Source: an uncultured Anaerolineaceae bacterium (GTDB lineage Bacteria; Chloroflexota; Anaerolineae; Anaerolineales; Anaerolineaceae). From it: a stretch of DNA of 9,735 nt. Location: contig CALDSL010000139.1 in assembly GCA_937920255.1 (NCBI GenBank), positions 1-9,735 of the forward strand, read 5' to 3'. The notes under the pieces were generated by a model. That model saw only the letters and a program-made list of their open reading frames with translations. It did not search any database and was not told where the DNA came from. Shown here in pieces: positions 1 to 6,826 of this stretch (position 1 is its first letter; every line of letters starts with the position of its first letter). A program made the translations under genes and the position numbers.

Positions 1-1
1 C

Positions 2-1711
2 GGTGAAACCATCGACGTGACCACCTCCAGTTCCGGCGCCCACACCCTGGTGGTGACATGGTCCACCGGAACCGCCAGCGCGTCCTCCGAAGAAGGTTTC
101 TGCGTGGGCGAAGAACCGCCCACCATCAGCCTGAGCCACGACTGCGCCGATGAAGAAGGCTATATCGACTGGTTTGCCACCAACGACAGCGACGAAGATA
201 TCGATGTGGAATGGTCCTTCGATGACGGCGACCAGACCGGCACCGTCACCATTGAAGCCGGCGCCACGGTCCTGCTCTATACCTCCATCGGTGGCGAGCA
301 CACCATGCAGGTCACCCACAGCGGCGGCATTGTCGTCACCGACGCTTCCGAAGAAGATGAGTGCGGCCTTCCGTTCCTGGATCTGACCCTCGACCATGCC
401 TGCACCGCCGCCGGCATCACCTGGACTGTCAACAATCCCAACCCATTCACTGTTGACGTTGAATGGGACCTGGATGGCACGCAGACCGGCGGCCCGCTCA
501 CCGTGCCCGCCAATGGCAGCATCAGCGTCGTCAGCAGCCCCGACACCGAAAGCGCGCATGTGCTTACGGTCACCTATGAAGGCGGCGCGGGCAGCGTCAC
601 GGACGAGTCCGAAGCCGACGAATGCTCGGTCGGCGAAGCCGTTCTGGAAGTACTGTATTCGTGCATCGACGATACCGAAACCATCCAGTGGCAGGTGCGC
701 AACACCGGCACCGCCGCTACCAACTTCACCTGGAGTCTGGACGGCGGCGCGGCCAACGCCAGCTTTATCGGCATAGGCCAGACCATCAACGTCACCACCT
801 CCAGCTCCGGCGCGCACACCCTGGCAGTCACCTGGTCCACCGGCACCGCCAGCGCAACCTCCGACGAAGAATTCTGCACCATCGAACAGCCGCCCGCCAT
901 CACCCTTGATCACGCCTGCGCGGATGAGGAAGGCTACATCGACTGGTTCGCCAGCAACGAGAGCGACGAAGATGTTGAGGTGGAATGGTCCTTCGACGAC
1001 GGCGACCAGACCGGAACCGTCACCATCGAAGCTGGCGACACCGTCGTGCTGTACACCTCCGTTGGCGGCGAGCATACCATGCAGGTGACCTACGATGACG
1101 ATATCGTTGTCACCGATGAATCTGTGGCGGAAGAGTGCGGCATGCCCGTCATCGAGCCGCTGGATGTTGGCTACGCCTGTGTGCTCGGCGAAAACACGCT
1201 CACCTGGACGGTGACCAACACCAACGATTTCCCGGTGACCTTCAACTGGGCGCTGGATGGCGGTGCATGGAGCACCGATCTGGTAGTGGCGGCCAACAGC
1301 AGCCTGAGCGGCTTTACCACCTCCACATCTACCACCGCCCATGTGATGCAAGTGCGCTGGTATAACGCTGTCGATGCTGTGGATGGGCAGGTGGAAAGGG
1401 CTTCCCCGGCGGACGCCTGCGTGGAAATCACGCCGCCCCCGCCGCCCAGCCTGAGCCTGGAATACGTTTGTATCGGCACCACTACCAACCTGCAGTGGAC
1501 GGCAGTCAATGACGGTGAAGACAGCGTGGCCTTCACCTGGGTCAAAGATCTGGGCGAAGCCGATGAAGAGTCTGGCTCGGACAGCGCGCCGGCCAACGGC
1601 GAGCGCGACTTCCTGGTGACCAACAACGACGGCCACACGGTGACTATCACCTGGTCGACGGAAACGGGCACCCTGTCGGTCTCGCGCACATCTCCGGCGG
1701 GCATCTGCGAC
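2..1711 (+). repeat. Seven protein-domain repeats with a three-domain (774-bp) super-period
   Basis: Within the surface-protein gene the domains follow an A-B-C order: A partial (2-121), B (122-373), C (374-640), A (641-895), B (896-1147), C (1148-1447) and a diverged A (1448-1711). Matching points in the first two rounds are exactly 774 bp (258 codons) apart: 17 against 791, 122 against 896, 374 against 1148. The A and B copies are nearly identical in protein over long stretches, for example DDGDQTGTVTIEAG, while the DNA carries many synonymous changes. The C copies have diverged more. The gene therefore probably grew by duplication of a three-domain block rather than of single domains. Confidence 0.85.
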
Positions 1712-2125
1712 GTCACCACCACGACCGTCACCGTAACGCCGCCGACCACCACCGTCACCGTTACCCCCGGCACCAGCACGGCGACGACTACCGTAACCAC
1801 CACCCCGGGCACCACTACCGTCACCACCACCCCCGGGACGACGACGCCCGAAACCGGCATCACCACCGTCCCCGGCACCGAAAACCCGCCGGCGGTGGGC
1901 GGCTTCCAGGGATCCAGCACGCCCGGCCCGACCTCCACGCCCATCGCCACGGTCGGCGTGCCGATCACCGGCCAGGGCGAGTCGGCGGCTGTTTCGCCTG
2001 CCACCGGCGGCGATCTGAGCCGCGCGACCGGCATGGCCCTGTGGCAGCAGATTTTGTTCAACGGCGGCCTGCTGTTCCTGGGCATGGCGCTGATCTTTGA
2101 AGGACTGGGACGCAAGTTCCGCTAG
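2..2125 (+). CDS. Repetitive acidic cell-surface protein, C-terminal part, with sortase-type anchor (5' end outside window)
   Basis: The reading frame is open from base 2 and the first residues match the middle of a later repeat, so the true start lies upstream and the GTG at 17 is not a start. Seven related domains of about 75-100 residues follow each other (the first partial; others begin near 122, 374, 641, 896, 1148 and 1448). Each has a Cys near its start (as in LDHAC), a Trp-x-x-x-Asn strand, a V-x-W-x-(L/F)-D core, a His-(T/V) strand and a closing Cys, which suggests a disulfide-closed Ig-like beta sandwich. The domains are rich in Asp/Glu. A Thr/Pro-rich stalk (about 1712-1880) follows, then VPITG (1958-1972) and SPATGG (1994-2011), one hydrophobic helix (about 2048-2100) and the tail GRKFR. 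This layout matches a sortase-anchored surface protein, and a sortase gene lies next downstream. The domain family is not recognised; an adhesin, sheath or S-layer role is a guess. Confidence 0.85.
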   Translation, partial: GETIDVTTSSSGAHTLVVTWSTGTASASSEEGFCVGEEPPTISLSHDCADEEGYIDWFATNDSDEDIDVEWSFDDGDQTGTVTIEAGATVLLYTSIGGEHTMQVTHSGGIVVTDASEEDECGLPFLDLTLDHACTAAGITWTVNNPNPFTVDVEWDLDGTQTGGPLTVPANGSISVVSSPDTESAHVLTVTYEGGAGSVTDESEADECSVGEAVLEVLYSCIDDTETIQWQVRNTGTAATNFTWSLDGGAANASFIGIGQTINVTTSSSGAHTLAVTWSTGTASATSDEEFCTIEQPPAITLDHACADEEGYIDWFASNESDEDVEVEWSFDDGDQTGTVTIEAGDTVVLYTSVGGEHTMQVTYDDDIVVTDESVAEECGMPVIEPLDVGYACVLGENTLTWTVTNTNDFPVTFNWALDGGAWSTDLVVAANSSLSGFTTSTSTTAHVMQVRWYNAVDAVDGQVERASPADACVEITPPPPPSLSLEYVCIGTTTNLQWTAVNDGEDSVAFTWVKDLGEADEESGSDSAPANGERDFLVTNNDGHTVTITWSTETGTLSVSRTSPAGICDVTTTTVTVTPPTTTVTVTPGTSTATTTVTTTPGTTTVTTTPGTTTPETGITTVPGTENPPAVGGFQGSSTPGPTSTPIATVGVPITGQGESAAVSPATGGDLSRATGMALWQQILFNGGLLFLGMALIFEGLGRKFR

Positions 2126-2143
2126 GATTATTGGCGCAATACC

Positions 2144-2241
2144 ACAAACCCTAAAGGTCTCTCAGAACCGCCCCGGCCTGGCAAGGCAAGTATTTCCGCG
2201 GTGCGCGGGACGCGACGGCAAGAGCGATCTTTAGGGTTTGT
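2144..2241. repeat. 13-bp inverted repeat pair bounding a 98-bp palindromic element
   Basis: The arm ACAAACCCTAAAG (2144-2156) is exactly inverted as CTTTAGGGTTTGT (2229-2241). The 72 bases between hold a small GC hairpin (CCGCG, 2196-2200, with CGCGG, 2204-2208) and several GGCAAG words. The element starts 19 bases after the surface-protein stop codon. It looks like a small dispersed palindromic repeat (REP or MITE type). Whether it occurs elsewhere in the genome cannot be seen from this window. Confidence 0.7.
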
Positions 2242-2335
2242 AACTGCTCAGCCAGAGGATGAATATGGTGTTTTGTTTTTTGGGCTACACCCAAAAAACA
2301 AAACACCATAGAACCCCTCCAGCCCGAGCAGTTAC
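2240..2335. repeat. Nested inverted repeats: 10-bp outer arms around a perfect 21-bp hairpin
   Basis: The outer arms GTAACTGCTC (2240-2249) and GAGCAGTTAC (2326-2335) are exact inverses. Between them lies a perfect 21-bp stem, 2264-2284 paired with 2290-2310, around a 5-base loop (CTACA). The stem is T-rich on one strand and A-rich on the other, unlike the GC-rich surroundings. The left outer arm shares two bases with the right end of the neighbouring 13-bp inverted repeat, so the elements are joined end to end. No run of T follows the hairpin on either strand, so a standard intrinsic terminator is unlikely. It may be a mobile palindromic element, or an RNA hairpin that processes the transcript between surface protein and sortase. 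Confidence 0.75.
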
Positions 2336-2354
2336 GAGGGTTTTATCAAATGAT

Positions 2355-2368
2355 GGGAGTCTTGTTTG
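2355..2368 (+). promoter_or_regulatory. Shine-Dalgarno site supporting a TTG start for the sortase
   Basis: GGGAG at 2355-2359 lies six bases before TTG at 2366. The frame has an in-frame TGA at 2351-2353, so no start further upstream is possible. Starting at this TTG gives a basic residue pair followed by a hydrophobic helix, the expected N-terminus of a membrane-anchored sortase. The next candidate, ATG at 2408, would fall within the membrane helix. Confidence 0.7.
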
Positions 2369-3256
2369 CGGATTAAATCGTTCCTGCTGGTCGCCGCCGG
2401 GCTGGTGATGGTCATTTGGGCCGTATCGCGGGTGGCGACCGACATCATTCCCGCGCTGCAGCCCACGCCGACATCCGCTGAAGTGGTGCTGGAAAGCTAC
2501 GCGCCCAATGCCGGGCCATTGGGCAACCCCGAGCTGGAAGACCGCACCGCCCCATCCGGCGAAACCGAATCGCTGCCGGTCTACGATCTCGCGCTGGCAG
2601 CGCCGCCGGCCGCCGCGGTGCAGCCCACCCGGCCGGCCTCGGCCGGCCCCACGCCGGCTGCCACCCGCCAGGCGCAGCCGGTGGATGATCCGGCCATCAC
2701 CGCCGTGCCGACCGAGGATACCGGCGCCGGTTCAGACCTGTACCTGGCAGTGGTCGATCCGACCCCGGTTGCCACGCTCGAGGTGCTCGAACCGGCCATC
2801 CCCACCCGCATCGTCATCCCCAACATCGGGTTGGACGCGCCGGTGGAGCTGGCCGCTTCGCAAAAGGTGCAGATCGCCGGGAAAGTCTACTACCAGTGGC
2901 TCTCGCCGGATAAATTCGCCGCCGGATGGCACACCAACTCGGCCTACCTGGGCATGAAGGGCAACACGGTCCTCAACGGCCATCACAACATCTCGGGCAA
3001 GGTGTTCGAGCACCTGATCGATCTCAACATCGGCGAGCCGATCCAGTTGTATGGCCAGGACAAGCTCTTCAGCTACATTGTGGTCAATAAAATGATCCTG
3101 GAAGAGCGCGACGCTCCGGTGGAACAGCGCCTGGAAAACGCGCGCTGGCTGGCGCGCTCGGAAGACGAGCGCCTGACGCTCATCACCTGCTGGCCGCCTG
3201 AGTCGAACACCCACCGCCTGATTATCGTGGCCATCCCCGACCCGGCCCGGCAGTAA
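2366..3256 (+). CDS. Membrane-anchored sortase (transpeptidase), partner of the upstream surface protein
   Basis: This is a 296-residue protein. Residues about 5-29 form an N-terminal membrane anchor (MRIKSFLLVAAGLVMVIWAV), 31-145 a Pro/Ala/Thr-rich linker and 146-290 the sortase fold. The family's catalytic residues are visible: His206 in TVLNGHHN, Cys275 in LTLITCWP and Arg284 in NTHRLIIVA. Sortases cut a sorting motif in secreted proteins and join the substrate to a cell-surface amine; the catalytic domain works outside the membrane. The gene directly follows a surface protein with LPxTG-like motifs and points the same way, so that protein is the likely substrate. The TLITCWP signature resembles accessory class D/E/F enzymes, but the class cannot be fixed by eye. 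The start is TTG. The last 35 bases overlap the end of the opposing tail-protein gene, although the protein ends at a normal place for the family. Confidence 0.9.
   Translation: MRIKSFLLVAAGLVMVIWAVSRVATDIIPALQPTPTSAEVVLESYAPNAGPLGNPELEDRTAPSGETESLPVYDLALAAPPAAAVQPTRPASAGPTPAATRQAQPVDDPAITAVPTEDTGAGSDLYLAVVDPTPVATLEVLEPAIPTRIVIPNIGLDAPVELAASQKVQIAGKVYYQWLSPDKFAAGWHTNSAYLGMKGNTVLNGHHNISGKVFEHLIDLNIGEPIQLYGQDKLFSYIVVNKMILEERDAPVEQRLENARWLARSEDERLTLITCWPPESNTHRLIIVAIPDPARQ
3222..3256. other. 35-bp tail-to-tail overlap of sortase and phage tail genes
   Basis: The plus-strand sortase stop (TAA, 3254-3256) lies inside the last codons of the minus-strand tail gene, whose own stop (TAA) is at 3224-3222. 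There is no spacer and no hairpin terminator between the clusters. The sortase ends normally for its family, so the tail gene's final residues (AGPGRGWPR) are probably the side that was altered when the two came together. This is an inference. Confidence 0.75.
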
Positions 3257-4718
3257 TCCTCAACCGCCCGCCGCTGATCTCGCAGCCCTGCACGAAAACC
3301 GCGGGGGCATCCGGCCACGCCTGGTAGCGCGCCCACGCGCCCAGCGCCTGCCCGGCCTCTTCCACCGGCGCGCCGCCGGGGTGCCACAGGCTGCCGTCCA
3401 GCCCCACGCTCAGGCGCGGCGCTCCCGCTTCCGGCGCAGCCCATGCCCGCAGCACGCGCTGCGGGTCGATCTCGGCCAGCAGGCGCCCGCCGCCAGCGCG
3501 GCCTGCCAGCAGCAGGTCTTCCACCTCCTGCTGGCAGGTGCGCACTCGTTGTTCGTGCACCGCCGCGAGGATTCCGCTCGGTTCTTCCACCAGAACGCGC
3601 CGCAGGAACTGCCCGCCACGCTGCGGGCCGGCGTAATACCCCAGCAGCCGTGTGGTATCCCCCCCGCCCAGCACGCGCGCCAGCGCGTTGGCCTGCGGCG
3701 AGCGCACGGCCCAGGCGCTGCCGTTCCATACCCGGCAGGGGTAGCGCAGCCCCGCCTGTTCGTTACACCCGATGCGGTAACCGCTGGCGCTGCTCACCGC
3801 GCCGCTGCGCCATAACACCACTCCAAACGCCGTGCCGGGTGTCACCTGCGCCGCGCCGCTCAGGCTCACCCGCACCGGCTGCATCGCGTCGCCGGCGGGC
3901 ACGTCCACCGTATCCATCGCCGCGCCGTAGGGGATGCCGCTGGGGTCCACCGCGTGCAGGCTGGCGCGCAGCGTGTCGGCCGGGCTGCCCACTCGCTGTG
4001 CGCACACCTCCAGTTCCAGCGCCTGCCACGACAGAAACGGGCCGTGATCGTCCACCAGCGCCTGGGCGCACATCACCTGCGCGCTGCTCATGCCCACGCT
4101 GGCTTCCGCGTCCAGGTTCCACGGGGCTTCCACCGCGGCGCAGCCCTCGCCCTGCGAGAAGAACAGCCGCCAGCCCAGGCTGTGCCACCAGCCGCGCAGC
4201 CCCAGCCGCACCCGCGCCGGCCCGGGGCGTTGCGCGGCCTGCCAGCCGATCTCCGCCCGGCCGCGGCGTTCCAGCACCGCGCGCGCCGCGGCTTCTGCGC
4301 GCAGAGCGGTGCTTTCGCCCAAATCCAGCAGGCTTTCCTTCTCGCCGTACAGCGCCACGCTGGCTTCATCGCGCACGCGCAGCACGCGTTCCGCTCCCGA
4401 AAGCTCGCGATAGCGGCACACCACCACGTTGCGCATCCCGTCCAGCGAAAACCGCATCTGGCCCCCGCCGCCTTCCAGCCCCAGCGACGAGACATACCCC
4501 CACCAGCAGCGCCGCCCGCCGAGGGTGAACACTTCCACCGGGCAGCGCAGCAGATCCTGCCAGCGCGCGGCTGTTCCGCCCGGTGCGGCGCAGGTGATCC
4601 AAGCCGTGTCCGGCCCGCCGTACGCCGACCAGCGCATCTGCTCCACCTGCCAGCCGCCGGCCGGCTGCTCCCATCCTTCGCCGAAATCGCGTGTGCCAAA
4701 CACCACGTCTACGTCCAT
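3222..4718 (-). CDS. Phage tail/baseplate-type protein with an inserted carbohydrate-binding-like domain
   Basis: This 498-residue protein starts at ATG 4718, chosen because GAGG lies five bases upstream and the start is 7 bases after the previous stop; the open frame continues to 4877 but would overlap the previous gene. Residues about 1-160 (WWGYVSSL, then a strand-rich MRFSLDGMRNVVVCRYREL and YGEKESLLDLG) resemble tail-hub-like proteins of Chloroflexota prophages, judged from memory. Residues about 195-350 look like an inserted jelly-roll binding domain (SWQALELEVCAQRVGSP, TPGTAFGVVLWRSGAVS, WNGSAWAV). The hub-like part seems to resume after 350 and ends near GCEISGGRLRI. The protein is Cys-rich for a phage structural protein. 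The last 11 codons plus the stop lie over the sortase 3' end, so the C-terminus may have been changed at the junction. A particle structural or host-binding role is likely but the exact role is inferred. Confidence 0.6.
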   Translation of the reverse strand: MDVDVVFGTRDFGEGWEQPAGGWQVEQMRWSAYGGPDTAWITCAAPGGTAARWQDLLRCPVEVFTLGGRRCWWGYVSSLGLEGGGGQMRFSLDGMRNVVVCRYRELSGAERVLRVRDEASVALYGEKESLLDLGESTALRAEAAARAVLERRGRAEIGWQAAQRPGPARVRLGLRGWWHSLGWRLFFSQGEGCAAVEAPWNLDAEASVGMSSAQVMCAQALVDDHGPFLSWQALELEVCAQRVGSPADTLRASLHAVDPSGIPYGAAMDTVDVPAGDAMQPVRVSLSGAAQVTPGTAFGVVLWRSGAVSSASGYRIGCNEQAGLRYPCRVWNGSAWAVRSPQANALARVLGGGDTTRLLGYYAGPQRGGQFLRRVLVEEPSGILAAVHEQRVRTCQQEVEDLLLAGRAGGGRLLAEIDPQRVLRAWAAPEAGAPRLSVGLDGSLWHPGGAPVEEAGQALGAWARYQAWPDAPAVFVQGCEISGGRLRITAGPGRGWPR

Positions 4719-4725
4719 GCCGGCC

Positions 4726-6012
4726 TCACACTTCCCGCCAGCGCGGGCGGTACCACAGGCGCACGCGCAGCTCGTCCAGGCTGCCGCCGGCGTGCAGAAC
4801 GTACAGCCGCTGGTCGCGGCCGGGCTCCAGCGCCAGCGGCTGCCCCACCGCGCAGTGCGAGGCCAGCCGCGCCCCACCCCCTTCCGGCGTCGCCGCCACT
4901 GCGCCGCAGTCGTCCTCCAGTACGCCGCCGCCCTGCAGCCCGCCGCGCGCCAGGTAGCGCCGCACCCGCCCGGCGGGGAAGAACTGCACGAAATCGATGC
5001 TGGCCTCGTAGATGCCGGGGCCTTTGAGCATCAGCGCCAGCGCCAGAGGGGCAAAGCGCCCGCCGCGCAGCCCGGCGAAGAGATCCACCGCCGGCAGTTC
5101 CTGCAGCAGGGCGCTGCCCAGCGGCAGGCGCGCGCTCTCCCAGGTGACGCCCTGGCTGGTCACCTGCCAGAAAACCACCGCGTCGGCGTACGGGCCGGGG
5201 GCCGCCAGAAAGCGCGCGAACGGGATCATTTCGCCCGGCTCCCACGCCAGCAGGTCATCGCTGCTCAAATGCCAGGTCAGCAGCGCTGAGGCCGGGAACG
5301 GGCTGACCACGCGGCGCACGTACTGCCCGCCGCTGGCCTCTGGCGCGACGATCCCGGTCTCGCCCTCCGCCGCTTCAGCTTCCAGCACCACCCCGCCCCG
5401 CCCCGGCGCTCCGTCCTCGCCGCCGGTTACCAGCGCGGTAGTCAGGTCGCCCAGCCCATTGGTATACGCCGCGTTCAGCCGCACCAGGCCGGGCAAACTG
5501 CCGCGCACCTGCCCGCCCGTCACCGCGGCATAGTTGCAGTGCTGGCCGTCACAGTGATTCATCAGCAGCAGCCCCTCGCCGCCGTCGACGCCGCCCGGGT
5601 TGGCGGCCGCCAGCACTTCCTCGCTACTCTCCCAGACGTCCACCCGCCGCAGCCGCACCTCCACCTGCGCCCGCCCACTGGCCAGCCCACCCGGCGGCAG
5701 GCTGATCTGCCCGGCGGTGATCAGGCTTCGGTATTCTTCGCTCCCGGCGTACGGCACGATGCACAGGTTCACCGGCTGGCCGGCGCCTTCGCGCGCCCAA
5801 CGCGCGGCTAACAGCAGCAGCCGCTCCACTTCCGCCACCCAGGCGCGCAACTGCTCAGGCATACCTTCCAGAATGATGCCCAGGCGTTCCTCGCGCTCCT
5901 CCCCCGCCCAACCTGGCGCGGCGCGCAGCGTCGCCCTCACCGGCGGCTGCGCCTCCGCCCCGTGCAGCCACATCACCGCCCCATCCCCCTGCCGCAATGC
6001 CAGCATTTCCAT
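4726..6012 (-). CDS. Beta-rich phage structural protein (probable tail or receptor-binding type)
   Basis: This 428-residue protein starts at ATG 6012, with GGAGG four bases upstream; a second in-frame ATG two codons later sits ten bases from the same site. Residues 1-130 include a helix (about 52-73) and a strand-rich part. Residues 148-180 hold the segment LLLMNHCDGQHCNYAAV with a C-x4-C pair. Residues about 205-350 look like a beta sandwich (VLEAEAAEGETG, LLTWHLSSDDL, IYEASIDFVQFFP), of the sort used for carbohydrate binding. The C-terminus (RLYVLHAGGSLDELRVRLWYRPRW) is an ending I associate with Chloroflexota prophage structural proteins. The stop lies 7 bases before the next gene's start, so the two large proteins are co-transcribed and probably act in one particle structure. 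No enzyme motif is seen. A named family cannot be given. Confidence 0.6.
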   Translation of the reverse strand: MEMLALRQGDGAVMWLHGAEAQPPVRATLRAAPGWAGEEREERLGIILEGMPEQLRAWVAEVERLLLLAARWAREGAGQPVNLCIVPYAGSEEYRSLITAGQISLPPGGLASGRAQVEVRLRRVDVWESSEEVLAAANPGGVDGGEGLLLMNHCDGQHCNYAAVTGGQVRGSLPGLVRLNAAYTNGLGDLTTALVTGGEDGAPGRGGVVLEAEAAEGETGIVAPEASGGQYVRRVVSPFPASALLTWHLSSDDLLAWEPGEMIPFARFLAAPGPYADAVVFWQVTSQGVTWESARLPLGSALLQELPAVDLFAGLRGGRFAPLALALMLKGPGIYEASIDFVQFFPAGRVRRYLARGGLQGGGVLEDDCGAVAATPEGGGARLASHCAVGQPLALEPGRDQRLYVLHAGGSLDELRVRLWYRPRWREV

Positions 6013-6040
6013 GTTGCCTCCATCGATTAAGAGCAGATTG

Positions 6041-6128
6041 TGTAGGTTGGGTTGAGCGAAGCGAAACCCAACATCAAAACCTCAATGGCAAAGAGCGTTG
6101 GGTTTCGCTGCGCTCAACCCAACCTACA
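6041..6128. repeat. 32-bp inverted repeat element (GTTGGGTTTCGC type)
   Basis: The left arm (6041-6072, starting TGTAGGTTGGGTTGAGCG) and the right arm (6097-6128, ending CTCAACCCAACCTACA) are inverse copies with one mismatch in 32 bp, around a 24-base loop. From memory, this sequence type occurs as a dispersed palindromic repeat in many bacterial genomes and yields spurious reading frames with the peptide WVERSETQ, which also appears here. It sits in the 208-bp gap between the adaptor-like gene and the 428-residue structural gene and would form a hairpin in the operon transcript. Confidence 0.85.
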
Positions 6129-6147
6129 AAACTTATCTTCGCTTTTC

Positions 6148-6185
6148 TTCGCGTTCCCTTCGCGTTCCCTTCGCGTGCTTCGCGG
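6148..6185. repeat. Short tandem repeat of TTCGCGTTCCC
   Basis: Two exact 11-bp copies (6148-6158 and 6159-6169) are followed by shortened copies TTCGCGTGC (6170-6178) and TTCGCGG (6179-6185). They lie in the same gap as the 32-bp inverted repeat. The tract resembles low-complexity repeats built on CTTCGCG seen between genes in several bacterial phyla; no function is apparent. The remaining bases of the gap (6013-6220) contain only the Shine-Dalgarno site of the following gene. Confidence 0.6.
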
Positions 6186-6220
6186 TTAAGCTTTTTACAT
6201 AACCCTTAATACCCTCACCC

Positions 6221-6820
6221 CTATTCCCACTGCGCAAATGCCAGCCCGCGCGGCCGCAGCCGGCGCAGATCATTCTCAAAGCCGCGCAGTTGGGTCACGC
6301 TCCACTGCAGCAGCGCCACCGATTCCTTTGGCTCCTGGTGATAACCCGCGATGGCCATGCACGCGCGCCGCTCCACCGCGTAACCCGCCGCCCCGGCCAC
6401 CAGCAGCGAGGCATGGCGCGGGTGCAGGCTGGTTTCCGTCGCTCCGTTCAGCCCTTCCAGCGTGTGCAGCGCCGTGTACACCACCTTCACCCGCTCGCCC
6501 GCGCGCAGCACTCCCTCGCGCGCCGAAAGCCGCAGCCGCGACAGGTTGGCGTGCCAGGCCACGATCCAGCCCTGCACACGGCGCGGCACGCCGTCCATGC
6601 GCCACACCTCCAACACGTCGATCAGACCCAATACGCCCGCCAGTTCCACTTCCAGCCCCTCCAGCGCAACCAATTCAACGCTGACCGTGCGCGGCAGCGA
6701 CATGCTGAGCATATCCAGCGCCTCGCGCAGGCTTTCATCCAGCATTTCATCCGACCACGCCAGCCCGTTCGTATCCGCCAGCGCGGCGCGCACGCGTCCG
6801 CGCAGTTCCACCAGGTTCAT
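6221..6820 (-). CDS. Phage head-tail adaptor/connector-like protein
   Basis: This 199-residue protein starts at ATG 6820, with an excellent AAAGGAGG site six bases upstream. The N-terminus (MNLVELRGRVRAALAD, then AWSDEMLDESLREALDMLSMSLPR) follows a pattern common in phage head-tail connector and adaptor proteins: a helix, an aromatic-Ser/Thr-Asp turn, and a long helix of L-x-E-A-L type. A strand-rich middle follows (about 45-120, including VKVVYTALHTLEGL), then an Ala-rich helical C-terminal half (HASLLVAGAAGYAVERRACM, and a final helix rich in Leu and Arg). Such proteins join the portal ring to the tail or complete the head. Its position downstream of portal and capsid genes and upstream of tail-type genes agrees. 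The family assignment is by pattern recall, not alignment. Confidence 0.6.
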   Translation of the reverse strand: MNLVELRGRVRAALADTNGLAWSDEMLDESLREALDMLSMSLPRTVSVELVALEGLEVELAGVLGLIDVLEVWRMDGVPRRVQGWIVAWHANLSRLRLSAREGVLRAGERVKVVYTALHTLEGLNGATETSLHPRHASLLVAGAAGYAVERRACMAIAGYHQEPKESVALLQWSVTQLRGFENDLRRLRPRGLAFAQWE

Positions 6821-6826
6821 TGTGTG

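Noticed and set aside
1171..2115. Minus-strand open frame of 314 codons opposite the surface protein
   Set aside because: Its Val-rich runs are simply the complement of the Thr-rich stalk codons; the plus-strand frame has clear domains, stalk and anchor.
2144..2241. TTTAGGG and CCCTAAA words read as telomere-like sequence
   Set aside because: Only one copy occurs in each orientation, as the arms of an inverted repeat; there is no tandem array.
2264..2310. Perfect hairpin as an intrinsic terminator
   Set aside because: No T-run follows the stem on either strand and the stem is A/T-rich rather than GC-rich; kept as a palindromic element of unknown function.
2631..2648. GGCCGGCC occurring twice within the sortase gene
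   Set aside because: It lies within the Pro/Ala-rich linker coding region and is explained by GC-rich codon use; no regulatory meaning is supported.
3443..4528. Long plus-strand open frame (361 codons) opposite the tail-protein gene
   Set aside because: It is an Arg/Pro/Ala-rich antisense frame typical of GC-rich DNA, lies entirely opposite a gene with a good start and recognisable domains, and has no coherent protein features.
4719..4877. N-terminal extension of the 498-residue tail gene up to 4877
   Set aside because: The extension overlaps the preceding gene by over 150 bases and is Trp/Arg/Cys-biased; ATG 4718 has a GAGG site and follows the previous stop by 7 bases.
3954..5027. Plus-strand open frame of 357 codons
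   Set aside because: It overlaps two minus-strand genes, has a His/Arg/Ala/Pro-biased composition and no matching start signal; taken as an antisense shadow.
5997..6209. Plus-strand 70-codon frame containing WVERSETQ
   Set aside because: It runs through the 32-bp inverted repeat and the TTCGCG tandem repeat. This peptide is a known by-product of that repeat type, not a gene.
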